Shown one piece after another: positions 26,463 through 49,499 of a stretch of 64,000 nt of DNA; positions within the stretch are counted from its first letter, which is position 1; the number at the start of each line of letters is the position of its first letter. The stretch lies in contig CM024170.1 of the NCBI GenBank assembly GCA_013433145.1, positions 8,877,366-8,941,365 of the forward strand. Direction: 5' to 3'. Origin of the DNA: Ascaris suum. Its lineage: Eukaryota > Nematoda > Chromadorea > Rhabditida > Ascarididae. The notes under the pieces are model-generated. The model searched no databases and was not told where the DNA came from. It saw only the letters and a program-made list of their open reading frames with translations. A program made the position numbers and the translations under genes.

Positions 26463-27934
26463 CTAATCTCTCGATATATCACATGCGGCTCCACTATTCA
26501 AAGATTTCAGACATTAGACAAATAACATGAGTAGAACAGCATCCAGCGTTGCAGATGGTTGGATGTCGTGTTGGTGGAACACGTTCGGCATCAAGTACGC
26601 GTCAACAATTCCACACAAAGCAAGTGAATCGATGAGTGTGCAGAAATCGATCGAGGAATAAGCCTGTGAGGTAGACATCATCGGTGCTCTTGTTGGTAAT
26701 TGCACCATAAACACCATTCAAACGAGTACTAGAATCTGCTTCTCGGTAAACGTGGCGACACTAATTTTAATTGCACATGTAAGTGGCACTGTATGTGAAC
26801 GCACATTGCATAAGTGCAATATGGGAACATCCCGTATTTGCAGCCATGTAGTGGGGAAGCAGCTTGCTCTGCAAATGTGCAATGTATGGACAACTTAGGA
26901 TGATGAGGTGGGCATAATTCGTGCAACTCGAATACAACTCTTTAGGCCGAATCGACGTTTTCGAATGGCCAGGCATGTTCGGAAATTCGACATTCGAGCC
27001 AACCGGACAGTACAAGTCGGATTTCTCGGCAAGTCAAAGAAGCCCGACTTATTCAATTCAAATCATTGTGGTTGAGGAAGCGGCATAAATTTCGATTTCC
27101 CATTTTATCTTGTAAAATTAGCGCGGGGCCGTTGAGTTCTGTTAGTTAGGGCGGAAAAAAGGAAATGTTTTCTTTTGCTGGGTATGCGAACTGGCCAAGC
27201 TAGATAAAAGGTAGGCCCTGTGCTACATTTTATTGACTAGTCCGACATTGAAGCCTTCTTTTATCAACATTTATCAATGAAAATTTCGTTCATTCCCGAA
27301 ATGAGGTTGGATTCAAGTCTTGGTAGTCCGATCTCTGCATCACAGATGCTGCCACACATGTATCAAAATATGCGATGTTTGATTGTAATTTTGGAGTAGA
27401 GACTGCTTCCTCTTCCATGCAATAGTCAGGAGTAGACAAAGAATGATGGGCCTTTTAGACCACAGATGACAGTGATCTGAGCGTAACAAAACAAAATTAT
27501 AAAACAGTCTATCATTCGCATATGACCCGACTTAGTAAAACGCGACATATTCGTGGAGATGCAAAGCAACCGCGTGATGGTGCCAAGTGTAAAGACCCCT
27601 TTGATAAATGTGTATGGCCATTCTCCTTCAAGTGAACTATGAATTGATTTGCAAATTTGACTGCTCTATTTTACTTCTAGTGCGTACCAATATGACGATG
27701 TTTGCATAGTACCATTTGATATGCAATAAGGGATATATAAAATTTAGAGTCTCTTATATTTGCTCGTTGCATAGATCTATCTATTAATTCACACGTGGTC
27801 GCCTCATGCCCGTTTCTAACACTTTTTTTGAACATATAATATGTTTTCTATTGTATGTAATATGACTATAACGTGACATCCTGTTATTCTGATTTTCCAT
27901 TCCTCTTAGTGCACGAATAACTATTAATTTTCAT

Positions 27935-27940
27935 TTTATT
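27935..27940 (-). terminator. Poly(A) signal AATAAA of the lectin gene
   Basis: AATAAA on the minus strand, 66 bases beyond the lectin stop codon, in the usual place for a nematode 3' UTR. Confidence 0.7.
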
Positions 27941-28005
27941 CTTCTCAACACCTTCAAAATAAATCAGAGTGAATGGCCGAGTTCACTATAGGTTTGCTGC
28001 ATCGT

Positions 28006-39319
<11,314 letters not shown>

Positions 39320-39329
39320 AGAGCCTTGC

Positions 39330-41560
39330 ACTACGCTCAATGCCTTAAAAATAGCGAGGTAGAATAGAAAAAAGGAAGAATGACGGGTGGAAAAAACAGA
39401 TGTGGGGGAACCGATATCAATATCAGCATCTGAATTTGTCGCATCGGATAGATTTTCAATGCACCGGCTTTCCGAAAGAAAAAAGAAGTGAGAAATTGGC
39501 GGATTTTTTTTCAAAAATTCCTGCATTCCAAACAAAACACTGCAGAGTTTTGTAAACGAAACACACTTTATCCATTGCAATTTGCAAATTGAAATATGAA
39601 CGCCAAATTTTATTGAATCCAATTTAAAAATTGAAATTATTTGACCGCTGTTCAGCACGCCAAATTTGAACATGGAGGATGCTCGATCGAGCGGATGGTA
39701 AAGTGCCATTAGAGGATTTCTAATGTCTTCCCTCAGAAAATCTTCAAGAGATGAGACTACTACGAGCATTGAATCACATGACTTTCTTAGTTGATAGCCT
39801 CTTTACCTTCAGAAGAGTTCGTTTATCACAAATATACCATTAAAATCATTCTTACAAAGGTTAGCTGTTTCACTCTTGTTTAGACTCGAATGATGACCAT
39901 TGCTTGATGACCAATGAAAACTTTTTTCACAAGTGGGAGCGAGCATGCAACGGATTATGGATTGTGGGCGAGCTTTTCGTTATTCATCAAAAAGTGCTTA
40001 TCGTTTGAGTGCTGCTTTTACGAATATTTTTTTAATTTGCATGGATCAACGCTTATATGAGTTTTTCCATAGGAATAATTGAAAAGAAATCTTTGTTAGA
40101 ATTAATGTCGATGATAAGAGCGCCAAAAGTCTTTCTACCTAAGTCCTCGTACTTATGTGGGCACATGAGAACAAGAAAAATAATCTTTGGAACTAAAACG
40201 AGGATAAATCAACAACAATTAAAAGTGAGCAAATAATTTAATGTGAACAGAGAAGTAAAATCATTCGCAAATAATCTCCATATTGAGGTCATTCACATAT
40301 TCGATGCGCAATTATGTAACAAAAAGCGTAGAAGCCATGTGATTTTTGATGGCCTCACAATAAAAATTATGAGACGATACTCTCTTAGAATTTTCCGCTT
40401 CGCAATCGTTCGCTATGGCACCGATTACGAGCAATATCAGGGAAAAAGACGATAGCATAGTTGAGAAGAAGCCAACACACTATCTGATATTATTAAACAA
40501 AAGTAACTGTACGGATATCGATTGTTTATGTTGATGGTGAGCATTTCGAAAATGCTCAGAATAATAGAATTAAAGGAGTTCTTATTTATTTTCCGCTCAA
40601 TGAAAGGTTTATATCTCTTCATTAATTAGGTTACCTTTAGAGGTGCGGTTCCCTTGCCAGTTCGCCTCAGCAGTTGCAGCGGAACTGCTCGATTTATGTG
40701 TCAATTGACAAATGCATTAGTTTGTAAATTCTTCATTGATGTTTTGTGATTTTCTTGTTCGAAAGTGAAAATGGACATTTTCCAACGCCCAGTTTTTTGT
40801 GCGCATTAAAAAACGAAAAGAAAAAGGATTGATGAGGATAAAAAGTGAACGAACGCCTCCATTTTTAATTTAATTGCGTTTGATTGGAATATTTCTTCCC
40901 GAAGTGCTAATATTATTGCTAAACTGGAGCAATCAAAGCCAAGAACCTCTATCAATGAGACTTTAGCCTCTCTCTCTCTATGTAAACTTTGGATAGCGCG
41001 CTAGTGGCATTATTTAAGTTCGAACATTTTACTCGAAACTATGTCTTTTTTACTTTCGAAAACTTATATTCGCATTGTGTCGCCTAATTGTGAAATTATA
41101 TCCATGTATCTCCTTATCTATGGGCATATTGACACCGACAGAAGAGCAGGCACGACCTGCCCGGTATGGATGTCAACAAATATTACTGAATCCCCAAAGG
41201 TTCGCAAAAAAAAGCACAAATTACACCGCACAAAAAAATAAACAGCTAATTCGCTCCACAGCCGCAATCTTCGTGCTCCTGTTCTTCGCCACTCGCTACG
41301 GATTAGAGTGTGTCGGGCATCATTCGTTCGTGCGTCAGGCCAAACTGGGCTCATCGTTCGTCCTTTCGAATACGACCCTTGTTTTCCTTTCTCCATATAT
41401 CGCTTGGGGTCTCTGGATAGTCGGAGATGCGTTAAGTCGGCCTATACGACACAACTGGCGACCACCACTCTTTTGGTTGCCAAGTTACTTCCTCTTGGCG
41501 CACCCCCTTACTTCCGAACCACTGTTCCTCTGACACGCTTGAAGCTGGCTGCGATCATGA
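39330..41560. other. No gene recognised
   Basis: The minus-strand frame in phase with lectin exon 1 stays open up to 39769 and may include 5' coding or untranslated sequence. Further on, a 152-codon plus-strand frame (41075-41533) overlaps other open frames on both strands and shows no motif. Confidence 0.35.
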
Positions 41561-41566
41561 CCATTA

Positions 41567-41668
41567 ATGTTTTCTATGCAAGTGACATGTGAAACCGTGA
41601 GAAGCTTTCACTGCTTAAGTAATACTGTGAAAGACGTCAGTGTTCGCAGAACAGAGTCATTATTGGAA
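41567..41668 (+). CDS. Possible first coding exon, unknown gene
   Basis: An ATG directly downstream of an in-frame TGA opens 34 codons (MFSMQVTCETVRSFHCLSN to RRTESLLE) that end exactly at donor GAA/gtaagg. No convincing second exon was found in the next 2 kb. Confidence 0.22.
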
Positions 41669-43306
41669 GTAAGGCGCCCTGAGAGCAGCAAAAAATAAAG
41701 TCACCTATGACAGTTTGATATCAAAATTGCCACTTTGCGCTTTCTGGGTCTTTAAATATGCATTGTGCTGTGAAGCCGTTAATACTAATGGCATTGACAC
41801 TTCAAAAAAAATCTTTCATGTTTTTTTGTTATAAATGATTGCGAAGAGAATTTTGAGGCAAATAGGCGAACAAAAGAATAGGCCCCTTTACTCATTAGAC
41901 GCATTTACTTTAATTTCTATTTTGTTAGTTGGGCAATGCTTAATTTAAGTGTTACTCAGACATTCTGCTGTGAAATATTTTTATAGTGAACATCAATGCG
42001 TATTATATGCGAACTGGATAATATAGGAGAAGACTCTCATTGCTTGTATCGATGAGTTTCTATGGGCATATGTGAATATCTAAAGGATTACTTACGTGCA
42101 CTATACGTATCTCACTATCTTAATTAGTTAATAAGCGAAAGATGTAGTGTAATAAAGGAGAAAATTACTGAATGCAAACGAAAGCAAAAAGAAATGAAAC
42201 GACGAATAAAACCGACTCATAAAGCCGTTTGGGCGCATATGTGCTGAACGTTGATTAACAAACGCAAATGTTCGCTGCGAAAGCATTTCTTTGCACTGTG
42301 GTCAGCTAATGAATCAACTCTTCTAGAATGACATATAATAAACGAGTATCTTTATAGAGCAAGGATTTTAGTTATTAGCATGTAACATTTTTTGTTTTTC
42401 CTTCTTGTTGAAGATATTGCAGTAACGCATCCGTTATGTCACATGTCATTCATGGTTGAGGAGCTAAGAATCGATGCGGGGAGGGTGAGGATTAGGAGTT
42501 TTAGGAAGAGAAGCAAATTATCACCATAGCGCTTATTTTAAAAAAAACGGTTACTTGAGAACACGACTCGTCTTTCTTATTTCAAAGCGCTCCATTACAT
42601 AAAACTAATTATCTCCGGATGTACTTCGTCCTCTCCTTTTGAGTTTCGAAGCGACAAGAGCAATGCGAAAAACAATGGATCAGAAATTCTTCATAAATCA
42701 ACCGGGTGCTCTTCATTTTCAATGATTCAACAAATGTGTCTTTTTTCATTCGTTATGCAGACGCGACAAATATTCGTTATGCAGAAGGCTCACAGTCGCT
42801 ACGCTCGCTGATTTCATCGAAGCAATGAAAATATTTTTAAAATCCAGAGGTCAATCATAAAAGCAATTCAGAAGTGTGATTTGTTGCTTGAATCTTCAGC
42901 TCTCTCAGAGTACGTTTTTGAATCGGTGCCGCCCGAAGCTAAATTGCATATTAAAAGCATAACTAACCTTAGTTTTTTCCTTAGCACCAAGCAAAGAGGA
43001 ATTGAATGGCACTGAGAAGGGATATTTTGTTATCGTTTACAACGCTATTCATCGCGAACTTTCTAATGCAGAATTTAAGCAATATTCATTTACATTTTAG
43101 CATCCTCCCTCGAAATATCTTTCAGTAACTTCCTCATCTGATATTTAACTATGGACATCTTTGTGCATCAAAACATTTCCAACATTCCAAATATAGCGTT
43201 CTAAACGCAAGTTTCTTTGCTATTGTCATAGAGACACTAAAAATTTTATGCATTTGTGCATTTTATATTATGTCGCCTCAAAAGAAAGGAATAATTAATG
43301 TACGAC

Positions 43307-43576
43307 TTAGGGGAAAACGAGATCAACACAAGTCACTGAAGCGCTGAGAAGACCATTAGTGAGGTCGCAGTTAATGAATAGACACAGTTTGCGATCGTTT
43401 TCCTCTTTTTTTGCCACAACATATTGAACAGCATTTTCGGAGTCATTCGTGTAGTAACCGTGGATGCTCATCGCTTCGTATGCTTGATTATTTATATATT
43501 CGGTCAATGTTCTTGCTACTAATCGGCCCTTATTTGCTATCCTACCAAACTTGCACATTTCGTTAGAAAATATCAC
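43307..43576 (-). CDS. Exon 3 (terminal) of the 43.3-44.4 kb gene
   Basis: Eighty-nine codons and TAA, including ARTLTEYINNQAYEAMSIHG and DRKLCLFINCDL. The acceptor ACTTAAGAG is atypical, but the nearer CAG would place stops in every frame. Confidence 0.48.
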   Translation of the reverse strand: MIFSNEMCKFGRIANKGRLVARTLTEYINNQAYEAMSIHGYYTNDSENAVQYVVAKKEENDRKLCLFINCDLTNGLLSASVTCVDLVFP

Positions 43577-44369
43577 CTCTTAAGTAAAGCTCTTGCTGTA
43601 AATGCATTCATTTTGTTCGATATTTATCAAGAATATACATATGAAGGTCGCAGTTTATATGAAAGACGATCCACCGTTATTTCAATATTCACAAGTTCCT
43701 CGCGGCCAGTTTTATAGTTTAAAAGATATATGACGAATTCATTGAGCATTTGTGAGATGCTGAATTGTGCAATCAACATATTGTTATCCGATCTGTCGAG
43801 TTTTGTTCTGCGAGATCGATGTTACTAACGAATACGGCACGTTTATGAAATACCGCCAGTTAGAGATTTCGCCGCAATTGTCTATAGCAGCTCATCAATT
43901 ACACCACTATTGACAGCTGCTCCGGAGCTTTTTTCTTTCTCCACTGTCCTAATTGCTCTTCGACTAGTCTTGTAAGTGTTCTCACGATTACCTCAATATT
44001 GGTCATTTCATTCTTATACCTTAATGCTGTTTGGAAAGTTTCACCTGCCAATCATGTTGAGCATTCTGTTTCTCCTTTATTTTGGTCTCCCTTCTTGCAG
44101 TTCTTCATCGTTACTCATTTTTCGAAATATATAATGATATTGTGGCACAAGTATATGGAAAAGTTCATTTTCTTTTCTGTGACCACTTTTGTGCGCTTTT
44201 GCAAATTTCCACTTTAAAAACCATTTTTTAACATTATGCGCGTGTGTGCAAATTGTTTGTCTTGTAGTTTCAAATTTGGAATTACTGAAACTATAGATGA
44301 GAAATTTATAAGCATAAAATACAGAATAGAATCAGCTTACCTCAATCTCTCACATTGATCCATCAACAT
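43307..44369 (-). CDS. Three-exon gene, ~155-residue protein of unknown family
   Basis: Exons 44369-44341, 43807-43639 and 43576-43307 join in phase. Exon 1 runs from ATG (MLMDQCERL) to a strong donor gtaagc. Exon 2 follows GATCTCGCAG and reads TKLDRSDNNMLIAQFSISQM with helical character. Exon 3 reads from VIFSNEMCKFGRIANKGR to TNGLLSASVTCVDLVFP and TAA. The second intron is only 62 bases. No membrane span or signal peptide is evident, so it may be cytosolic. There is no acceptor upstream of exon 1 in this frame, so I take it as the start. If that is wrong, these exons could be the 3' end of the gene at 46.8-49.5 kb. Family not recognised. Confidence 0.45.
43639..43807 (-). CDS. Exon 2 of the 43.3-44.4 kb gene
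   Basis: Fifty-six codons between GATCTCGCAG and TAT/gtatat. Contains MLNEFVIYLLNYKTGREEL and TVDRLSYKLRPSY. Confidence 0.48.
44341..44369 (-). CDS. Exon 1 of the 43.3-44.4 kb gene
   Basis: Nine codons plus two bases, ending TTGAG/gtaagc. The completed Arg codon joins QCERL to TKLDRSDN. The second ATG (44363) is an alternative start. Confidence 0.38.
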
Positions 44370-44949
44370 CGAAAGCAGTTATGGACATTTAAAAGTGAAA
44401 AAAATTGCAAACTTCCATCGACAAGACTTCCATTTTATTTACACCGTTGGGTTCATAAAACGGCCAATCCTTTGAAGATCCTTGATATCAGCCACCGAAA
44501 AATGTGGAAGTAATATTCACCTTGTATATTTTTTTATTCATGATGACCATACAATTGGTCGCTGAGGAAGAATGGAATACGAAAGCCACATTTCATGATG
44601 TTAACTGCTATGTAATGTTTTTCTTTTTTATTGTTTTCAGTAATCACAAGAATTTTATTACAGTTTTATTTGATTTTTGCCTGCATAGATTAATATATTC
44701 ATCGAATTTAAATTCCTTGTGTATTTAATAATTCAACAATAATTCAGGCACAGTTGACGTATGTTTAAGATACTTGAAATATCCTGTTCTGTTAGTTCCG
44801 TTCTTTTTCGTTCTTAGTGCTTTCTGACTGCGCCAATTTTATAGGGGAAGAATTTATGGAATTGATGCTGAATATGATGTTTTTGCGCTACTTTTATGCA
44901 CCTCCCTGAGAAAATTTCAGCATCACTAACTCGCTAATGTTGCGCATTT

Positions 44950-45078
44950 ATGAATAGATGATAACGCATAAAGCATTTATCAGTAAGTGATAATGCATCG
45001 ACAGGTGATAATATACGAAATGTTTATCAGTAGATGGTAACGCACGATGCATCGATCGCTATAGGGCATAACGCATGA
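44950..45078. repeat. Degenerate tandem repeat, unit about 53 bases
   Basis: Recurring TTTATCAGTA, GATGRTAAYGCA and GATGCATCGA motifs at roughly 53-base spacing indicate two to three diverged copies. Confidence 0.6.
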
Positions 45079-45807
45079 GCTAAAAGTAATGAGATCGTTT
45101 TCTGCATGAAATTACTTCATGTTTCAAGGCCCTCGTCTGGTCTTTTATGAAAACTGTTAATGCAGTGTTGCTTGCAAAAATCCTTTAAGAAAGCCGATTC
45201 AATACGTATGTTGGGATGAGAAGAACAAAACTCTCGCAGACACTTCCATTTCGATGCTTTCAAGTACACGGGACCGTTCTCTTATCCATCTAAATAGCTA
45301 CAAACTTCACTCGATGTTTTGGGTCCTGCATTTGGTAGGATATCAGAAAAACCAAAAAAGTTTAAATTTTATTGCTATTTTTCGGCACTTTGCCAATAGT
45401 AGCTAGTGAAATTTCTTATAGACTTAAAAGCAGAAAACTAGCAGCATTCATAATAGTTTGTAATCGTCTTTGAACACATGCTGTATCGGTTTGCCTAAAA
45501 GATTCTCCTTCCATTAACAGTTCAGTACTTGTTACTGCAGTTTAGCAGCGTTAAACTCGTTCATCTTTAATTTATGCAACATTTTCCATTTCATTGCTTT
45601 TTTATTTCTTTGTACAGCTGCTCGCTTTTTTCTCCGTTAATGTTTAAGGTACATTGTGTAATAGACAATGTGTTTCTCTTTTTTTTAAACGAACGAACTG
45701 CTCTTCCGGAAGATAATTATTCGCAGAGAAGCGATTGTTTCACTGTTATAATCATTATTATCGAATAATTCCTGGAAAACATTGCTAAGTAACTTCATTA
45801 CTCTTAC

Positions 45808-45898
45808 GCAAATCAATTTGCCATCCTATTATAGTCATCGACAGATTTCTTCGCCAATTTCTTCTATGGTTATACAGATTACGACAATCATCTTTGTC
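45808..45898 (-). CDS. Isolated candidate exon
   Basis: Thirty codons (DKDDCRNLYNHRRNWRRNLS then MTIIGWQIDL) between GGATTACACAG and the strong donor C/gtaaga. The phase allows it to follow the last complete exon of the 47 kb gene, but the connection is unproven. Confidence 0.28.
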
Positions 45899-46838
45899 CT
45901 GTGTAATCCCAGACGTGCAAGTAACTTTTACGAAACTTTTTCCTTTTACGCAGTAATATTTTCTCTGTAACGTCGTTTACGTTTCTCATATTCACAATAA
46001 AAATATTTATTTTCAGTATATAATATACTGAGGTTTGTATCTATCTTATCATTAAAGTATTGGCAGTACGAAAAAACGTTGAACGTACAAAAAACTGTTT
46101 AGTTAGAAAATGGCTCTTTCCGCAAGATATATAAAGTGGCCACGCACAAATTAAAGCGTTATGCCTGCCATGAATGTTAATAGTGATGTTTTTCCACGTT
46201 AACGCCTATCATATATAATAAATAAATGATGCCATTATTTGATTCTTTTGCACCGTATATTTCGCATCAAACAAATAATGAAAAGTTATTCCGATTGTAA
46301 GTTTTTTGTCTCGACGCAGTAAATGTTATTGCTTTCCTCGAAATACGGCTTCGTTATCGGGTATTTGTTTCTAATCGTTAACATTTATAAACTGTTAGGT
46401 AACAAAACTTTAAATTCTTTTAACTTGCTTGCATCCCACTGCAAAAAGTAGCAACGCGAATACACTTGCATCACAGTAAAGCGTTGAAATGATTATCAGG
46501 AATCGATAAATCGATTTCAGATATTATGGTAGCTTGTCGATGATCTCAAATGTTAAATATTCGATGATTGTACATTAGTGAAATATTATGTTGATCTCCC
46601 ATGCTTAACATATTTATAAGCAGACTTTCACAAATTTTTCCATCTCGCCAAATTTTCTCGGTGAAACAGCTTTCAAAAAAGCAAAAAATTTCCCCACCAT
46701 ATTTAATTATTCTCTCAATTTGTTGTGATCAGTGAAGAATCAGTTCGCCTGTTCATGATCACAAAGTCCTGTTTTAATTACACCCAATCTGTTCGAAACT
46801 GAAAAAATCAGCATGAGGAATTCGCTTCTCCAATATTT

Positions 46839-46922
46839 TCATGCTTTTGGAACAAAATCCATCCCAAGAAACACATATTGCATCATTCTTGTAATTTCGA
46901 GCGACATGCAGCTGCCAACATA
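46839..46922 (-). CDS. Exon h (possible terminal) of the 46.8-49.5 kb gene
   Basis: A strong acceptor CCTGTTTTCAG, 115 bases below exon g, gives YVGSCMSLEITRMMQY to VPKA and TGA in phase 0. Another frame of the same exon is open longer and contains four Cys, so the phase call is not secure. Confidence 0.38.
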   Translation of the reverse strand, partial: YVGSCMSLEITRMMQYVFLGMDFVPKA

Positions 46923-49495
46923 CTGAAAACAGGATGCAGAATTCCTGTTGTCAAACCGCAGCTTGCAACTGCCTGTTATATGTATCGGCATAGCAATTAT
47001 AAAGCGCCTGTTATACTCGAACATGTTGACACGATACCTGTACGCACTTGTTACACTGTGACGTATTGCTGCCGTCTGTCTTGCTGCAGGAGTCATGAGT
47101 GAATTGACAGCTGCTCGCCTCACACACCAAAGTTCGCTCTTTTTGCACGTTTTGACAAAATGACCGATTGATTTGGCTAACAACTAACTTTCTCTTTTGA
47201 AAAAATGTCGTTTCTGCGACTGAAGTTGGCGGAACTATGGGATTTATCCTCCACAAAGTATCTTTCGCGTGATTGACTCTTGGCGGTGTTTCTAAAGTAT
47301 CATGTTTGTGACTTTACAAGATCGCTTCTTCGATTCTTACAATGCAACATTCATTAAATGAAGCTATCCAACAAAGCATATAAATGAGCTTATGGGATCT
47401 CCTTCTAGAGAATGGAGGAATTCCTATATTCTCAATGAAAATATTTTACTATGACAATTGGACATAGGCCAGCACTATTCAACGTTCATACTAACCAGTT
47501 CGGCGTCATAGTTCGGTTTTTTAAGAGCATCGCTTGTGCGTATAGAAATTATTTACCAAATGAACGAGAGATTCTTCTGAGGGAATTTCTTTCCGAAACT
47601 GATCAGGAAATGAAATAAAATTTGTTGGAGTGATTGATGTCCTCATAAAAAAGTGAGTTTATTTTCCATAACAAAGCAAACAGTTTTCATAGAAAGAGAA
47701 GGAAATAACTTTAGAAAATCCACTGTAATCTGCGTCACTTTATGATTGATATTCATCGTCATTCTCACTAATAGACGCGCCACTTTTTCAATAAAAATGA
47801 AAAAACTTTCAGTTGTTGATGTAACAACTGTCTTCGCGTTCAATAAGTAATAGAATGGAGTGCACAAAGAATATCCACCCTTAGGCTGAAACGATTTTAA
47901 GGCAGAAAGTAAGACTAGTCTAGCATTTATACAACTTTAGCGAAAATATCCTAGCTCTATTGTAAGTAAAGAATTCATAAGACATGCATATACAGCGCTG
48001 TATGGTATATTTATGATTTTTTTATTATTTCATAGGTCAACTTTATGTTTATCGAATTAAAAAATTACAGAATTCAGCTAAGAGGGGCTAAAATTATTAT
48101 GCTCGATACTAACTGATTATGTGTGCATGCTTTGTTAATTTTCATTTATTATCATCAAGCTAGATATTCTCTACTCTGCTGGGCTACCGCTATGAAAAAC
48201 TTTCGCAAAACATTTCTGCCGATGTCGCATTCTTTCTTTGTACGATGAAATCATTGTACGTTCGTTTCGAATATTACCATTTAGGAAATAAAGTTCAACT
48301 ACTGCAAACACAGTGAATTTTTGTAAAATTTCTTCTATGGAAATGATTGAATGTTCATTCCCAATAGAATTCTATTTTTTGAACAAAATTTTACTGTATT
48401 ATTCTCAACATCTTCTGAAAAAAAGCGCTCCGAGGTGAAATTTACTGAAATATTCTTTCTCATATATTCACCAATTTTTGAGTCACAATGCTGCGAAAAG
48501 AAATCTCTACGAGACCCTCTATATTTTAGCATGAATGTTTGAGAATGACATATCCAACTGTTACATTTATGCTGCTTCGAAAGGAGTTGAAATTAAAGAA
48601 ACGATTAAATCTAAGAATCTGTTCCGTTAAAAGTAGAAACGTTGCATTATTCTGAGCGTTTTCTGCCACTTTTGCATGTCTCAAATTTCATACTGACCTG
48701 GGTTTTCTAACAGTTTGCTCAAATCTGTTCCCTTTTCATCCTCTGAATTCCAAGAAATAAAATGTGACAAATGCAACAAAATATCCTTCAAAGTGTTTGT
48801 TGTTAAGTTTTTTGGGTCTTCTGGAGTAGGGTCGTGAAACTGAAATAACAAGGCCTATAACGTTCGATTCTCATGTGCACCTCTTTCATATGGAACGATG
48901 ATAACTTCTCATATCAATGATAATGACAAAGAATTTAGTTACCCATGTGCATGTGTATTCTGAAATTTCTTCTGGTCGATTTTTGTGTGGTGATTTGACT
49001 AAAAACACTTTTTGATGCCGTTCATATTCATTTCTCGTAGTCTTCCTTCAAAACTCGGACAATTTTTTTATTTTTTGCACAATTATAAGTTTAATTCATT
49101 GTTCCTAAACCTCATTTAAAGGTACAACGGTGCCAGTAATCCATTGATTACATATGAAAAGATTTGTAGACTGCCGATTACTGTCAAAATCATTTCCTCT
49201 GTCGTAATGTATCTTTCGGAAGGTTGTAGTGTTTAGGTGGCCAACAACAAGTAAATAGGCTCAAAAAACACAATTTCTGAGATGCAGAAAACGGTACTTT
49301 TCTTCAAGAACAGGAATTTTCTTTACCATGTCAAATAAGAAATGTCGTCACTATTACGCCATGTTAATACACCACTGTGATGAATAAATCTACAGGTGGA
49401 ATCTTTCTGTATACTAAACAATCTATGATTGAAAGCGAGTTTTCCATTTTCATCTTTACTGAAGTACTCTGGTGAAAGTGAGCAGTCGTCGATAG
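46839..49495 (-). CDS. Multi-exon gene for a Cys-containing, probably extracellular protein, 5' incomplete
   Basis: Eight exons join in phase: 49495-49327, 49180-49111, 48839-48698, 48444-48395, 47885-47769, 47598-47557, 47193-47038 and 46922-46839. In order they give DDCSLSPEYFSKDENGK and a module with spaced Cys and Trp (CRFIHHSGVLTW, YLTC, FICNQWITG), then a helical region (NTLKDILLHLSHFISW, SFFIFIEKVARLL), then a Cys-rich segment (SFCQN, LVCEASSCQF, HDSCSK, SQCNKC). The first module plus helices faintly recall the HormR and GAIN regions of adhesion GPCRs, but no GPS motif or seven-helix segment was found, so I give no family. The 5' end (signal peptide) was not found. The last exon may instead end at donor 46875 and continue to 45.8 kb. 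Confidence 0.5.
47038..47193 (-). CDS. Exon g of the 46.8-49.5 kb gene, Cys-rich
   Basis: Fifty-two codons with six cysteines (SFCQN, LVCEASSC, HDSC, QCNKC) up to donor CAG/gtatcg. The acceptor TTTTTTCAAAAG gives phase 0. An alternative acceptor at 47292 would extend the exon in the same frame but needs phase 1. Confidence 0.52.
47557..47598 (-). CDS. Exon f of the 46.8-49.5 kb gene
   Basis: Acceptor TTTCCTGATCAG; FRKEIPSEESLVHL; donor TTG/gtaaat. Forty-two bases, phase 0 at both ends. Confidence 0.42.
47769..47885 (-). CDS. Exon e of the 46.8-49.5 kb gene
   Basis: Acceptor ATCGTTTCAG; 39 codons PKGGYSLCTPFYYLL to FFIFIEKVARLL; donor TTA/gtgaga, phase 0 at both ends. Confidence 0.5.
48395..48444 (-). 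CDS. Exon d of the 46.8-49.5 kb gene
   Basis: Acceptor GAATATTTCAG in the right phase; NFTSERFFSEDVENNT; donor ACA/gtaaaa. Two sequons suggest an extracellular location. Confidence 0.4.
48698..48839 (-). CDS. Exon c of the 46.8-49.5 kb gene
   Basis: Acceptor TTGTTATTTCAG; FHDPTPEDPKNLTTNTLKD through HLSHFISWNSEDEKG to LLENP; donor G/gtcagt. Helix-rich, with one N-glycosylation sequon (NLT). Confidence 0.62.
49111..49180 (-). CDS. Exon b of the 46.8-49.5 kb gene
   Basis: Acceptor GATTTTGACAG completes a Cys codon, then NRQSTNLFICNQWITG to VVPLNE. The donor GAG/gtttag is weak, but the phase matches exon c. Confidence 0.45.
49327..49495 (-). CDS. Exon a of the 46.8-49.5 kb gene
   Basis: Acceptor AATCCTTATCAG; 55 codons including LAFNHRLFSIQKDSTCRF and GVLTWRNSDDISYLT; donor ATG/gtaaag, phase 2. 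Confidence 0.6.
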
Positions 49496-49499
49496 CTGA

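Noticed and set aside
41075..41533. 152-codon plus-strand ORF with hydrophobic stretches
   Set aside because: Overlaps open frames in a second plus frame and on the minus strand; no family pattern; could be chance in a less AT-rich patch.
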